Assembly (NCBI GenBank): GCA_003427395.1
Contig: BFEA01000436.1
Location: 753,022 to 785,694, forward strand
From: Chara braunii
Taxonomy: Eukaryota > Streptophyta > Charophyceae > Charales > Characeae
Reading direction: 5' to 3'
DNA length: 32,673 nt
Under the pieces are notes generated by a model. It searched no databases, was not told the DNA's origin, and saw only the letters and a program-made list of their open reading frames with translations. Shown piece by piece: positions 30,770 through 32,673 of the stretch. Position 1 is the stretch's first letter. Every line of letters starts with the position of its first letter. The translations under genes were made by a program, and so were the position numbers.

Positions 30770-32070
30770 GGATAAACTTATGTGCTAGGGCGCTCCTCTG
30801 TGCATACCTCTTCGTCTTCCCCAAACTCTGAGCTCGATCTTCTCCTTACCTATCAGCGCGAATGAATGGTTGTCTAGTTGGGATGGTCGGATTAATGCCT
30901 CGAGAACAAATTGGGCACACACCTTGGGCGACCACCCCAGATAAACGGAACTATTGATTATCCCGCCTCTTTCGATCCTTCTGAAATCTCCTTCCTTCTT
31001 CTGTCCTGCTCATCTACAACCCTTGTTGGGGACACCACGTGCTGACACCCCGCCGCCTTTCCCTCTCGTTGATCCTCCAGTGTCCTTCCGCCCTTCACGA
31101 TAGCAGACCGAGACGGTGTGTACTGCGATGCGGACGTGCGGAGCGCGCTGTTGTGAACCGAGGTTCACTTCTACAACCCATCTAAGGCCTGTCATGTAGG
31201 GGGGAGTGGGTTTGTTCTGATTGATCGGTTTTCCTATGTTGCCGTACACCAATGTGACGGTGTTGCCTTGGTCGGCAACCTTCGCCATGTGGCGGCTCCA
31301 GTTTAATTGTCGCTGGTGTCGGCAGGGAGACTCGTGACCCTTGCAGAGGCTGGTTCTGGGGTACAAAGGTGCTGACAGGTTCGTAGAACTCTCTCACAGT
31401 GCGGGCTCCCTCCCAGGGAGGTTCCAAACCTGGGTCCCCCTGGTCTTGTCCCAATCCGAAGACGCACCTACCCTATCTCACAGACTTGATGAATCCGACT
31501 CGGGAGCCTAGATGCTCCATATCTCTGGGTTCCTGTCATACAATTAGTGCAAACCTAGCGTGAGAGAAGCGGTAAATTCCTCTCTTCCTTTCTCATTTTC
31601 CTTTTTCTCTCGGGTTGTCAGTTGTCCACCTAGTCGAGCGCCGCTCTCAGCCCCCACGGCCGAGCACATATTTTGAACTATACGTCGATTTCCCTAGTAT
31701 CTCCGTTGTGTCCTCTACGTCGGCCTAAACATTGAGATAGCCTCGGAACGAAGCCAGTACTCCCCCGTTCCATCCTGGTGATTCAACCCCTGGCCAAAAA
31801 TCCTCAGCCACATCGCCAATTACTCTGATCTGCGCCTGTTGGCACGGGACATCGCATGGGGTGTGAGGTTACGCATCACATACCAGGCTTACCTGCTACT
31901 GGAGTGTTTTTCCCCGCTGCTGAGTCACGGCCGAAGTAAGTACCGGCCTACCGGACCTTTCAAGCAATCAAGTACCCTTGCAGGTCACACACACACTCAA
32001 GCCGTCAAGCAGTCAGACAGGCACACAGAGCAGCAAGCACACACCGCACAGACTTAGAAAACTCTGCAGA
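30770..32070. other. Mixed sequence, no recognised gene
   Basis: Two overlapping minus-strand frames (31010-31366 and 31182-31454) are moderately long and could be a frameshifted fragment, but I recognise no domain. A short CA-rich stretch occurs near 31986-31996. Confidence 0.4.
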
Positions 32071-32616
32071 AAGCGGGAATCTCAGCAAGGCATTCATTGT
32101 AGTGGCAAAACTCAGAAATCAGTTGTGCTCTCCTTCCGTGTTTGGGCTGTGCTTGCACTGTATGATATCCCCAGGACTGAGTAGCAATCACAGCAAGAAC
32201 TTGACTTCCCCTCACTCTCCCTCCACACCCCCCATGGATCTGAAATTCACTGCCCAGAGAAGTCAAACCTTCTAGAGGCCAGTAGGCCCAGCACTAGGCC
32301 GGTGCCGCTGAGATACACATCCAATGCTTCTTCTAGATAGGATGACCTTTGGCCAATAGCTTCTTCACTTCAGCTTAAGCTATGGCAGGAATGAAGAACA
32401 GTACTCAGCATGAAGTCCAGGGATCAAGCCATTCCCAGACCGTAACAGGAATGCATGCAACTACACTGTAAAAGGAAAAGTACTCAGGACGAGGTTTAGG
32501 GATGGAATCCTGACTTGGCAGCTAGCTCCTTTGCTTGAGCTAAATCTCTTGCTGCCAGCTTCACAAGCGATATATTGATAGCATGACACAGTTGTGTGTG
32601 TGTGTGTGTGTGCAAG

Positions 32617-32673
<57 letters not shown>
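32071..32673. repeat. GT-tailed dispersed repeat, copy B (cut by window end)
   Basis: AAAGCGGGAATCTCAGCAAGG opens it, as in copy A at 3707. It matches copy A over about 130 bases, has about 320 extra bases that copy A lacks, then matches again from CAGCTAGCTCCTTTGCTTGAG (about 32519) to the (GT)n tail at 32592-32612 and 32619-32673. The extra part contains two diverged versions of an AGTACTCAG...AGGGAT segment. No coding assignment. The tail runs off the window. Confidence 0.75.

Overview
This is a eukaryotic nuclear scaffold, probably from a repeat-rich genome. The evidence is a GT-AG intron, a TATA box well upstream of a start codon, long dinucleotide microsatellites, degraded LINE and Ty3/gypsy retroelements and MITE-like inverted-repeat elements. 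I see no bacterial operon, tRNA, rRNA or CRISPR. I cannot name the organism. Isolated N bases (3706, 11545, 11824, 11954, 12396, 12443) and a Tn5 mosaic-end adapter junction at 96-133 show that this is a draft assembly containing at least one library artefact.

Layout. 1-133: a 95-bp copy of part of the cysteine-rich gene found at 5.6 kb, joined by a Nextera mate-pair junction to unrelated AT-rich DNA, so the left end is almost certainly chimeric. 134-3.6 kb: AT-rich DNA, then a decayed L1-like LINE (copy A) with an endonuclease and a 456-bp inverted-repeat DNA element inside it. 3.6-4.0 kb: GT microsatellites and a GT-tailed repeat whose second copy closes the window at 32.1-32.7 kb. 5.4-6.3 kb (minus): a gene for a secreted protein built from six 38-39-residue cysteine-rich repeats. 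8.2-10.0 kb: MITE-like inverted repeats, one with 37-bp termini. 10.3-12.1 kb (plus): a TATA box and a two-exon gene for a small secreted cysteine-containing protein. 12.1-18.8 kb: no convincing gene, but microsatellites, a 123-bp tandem array and a pair of direct repeats. 18.8-22.26 kb (minus): a truncated Ty3/gypsy pol with RT, RNase H, an unusual PHD-type zinc finger, integrase and a long unrecognised C-terminal tail. 22.28-27.6 kb (plus): LINE copy B, interrupted three times. 27.6-32.0 kb: AT-rich relic DNA, a 199-bp tandem duplication and a third, truncated copy of the inverted-repeat element.

Only the two secreted-protein genes look intact. They lie 4.2 kb apart in divergent orientation. 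In both, the first open frame ends at a TAA that lies inside a GTAAG splice-donor sequence, and both potential donors fall after the second base of a codon. I infer that both genes continue past an intron: well supported for the gene at 10.5 kb, speculative for the repeat gene. Neither product matches a family I recognise. The points most worth following up are the repeat protein, the PHD finger in the gypsy pol linker, and the two LINE copies that carry the same DNA element at the same site.
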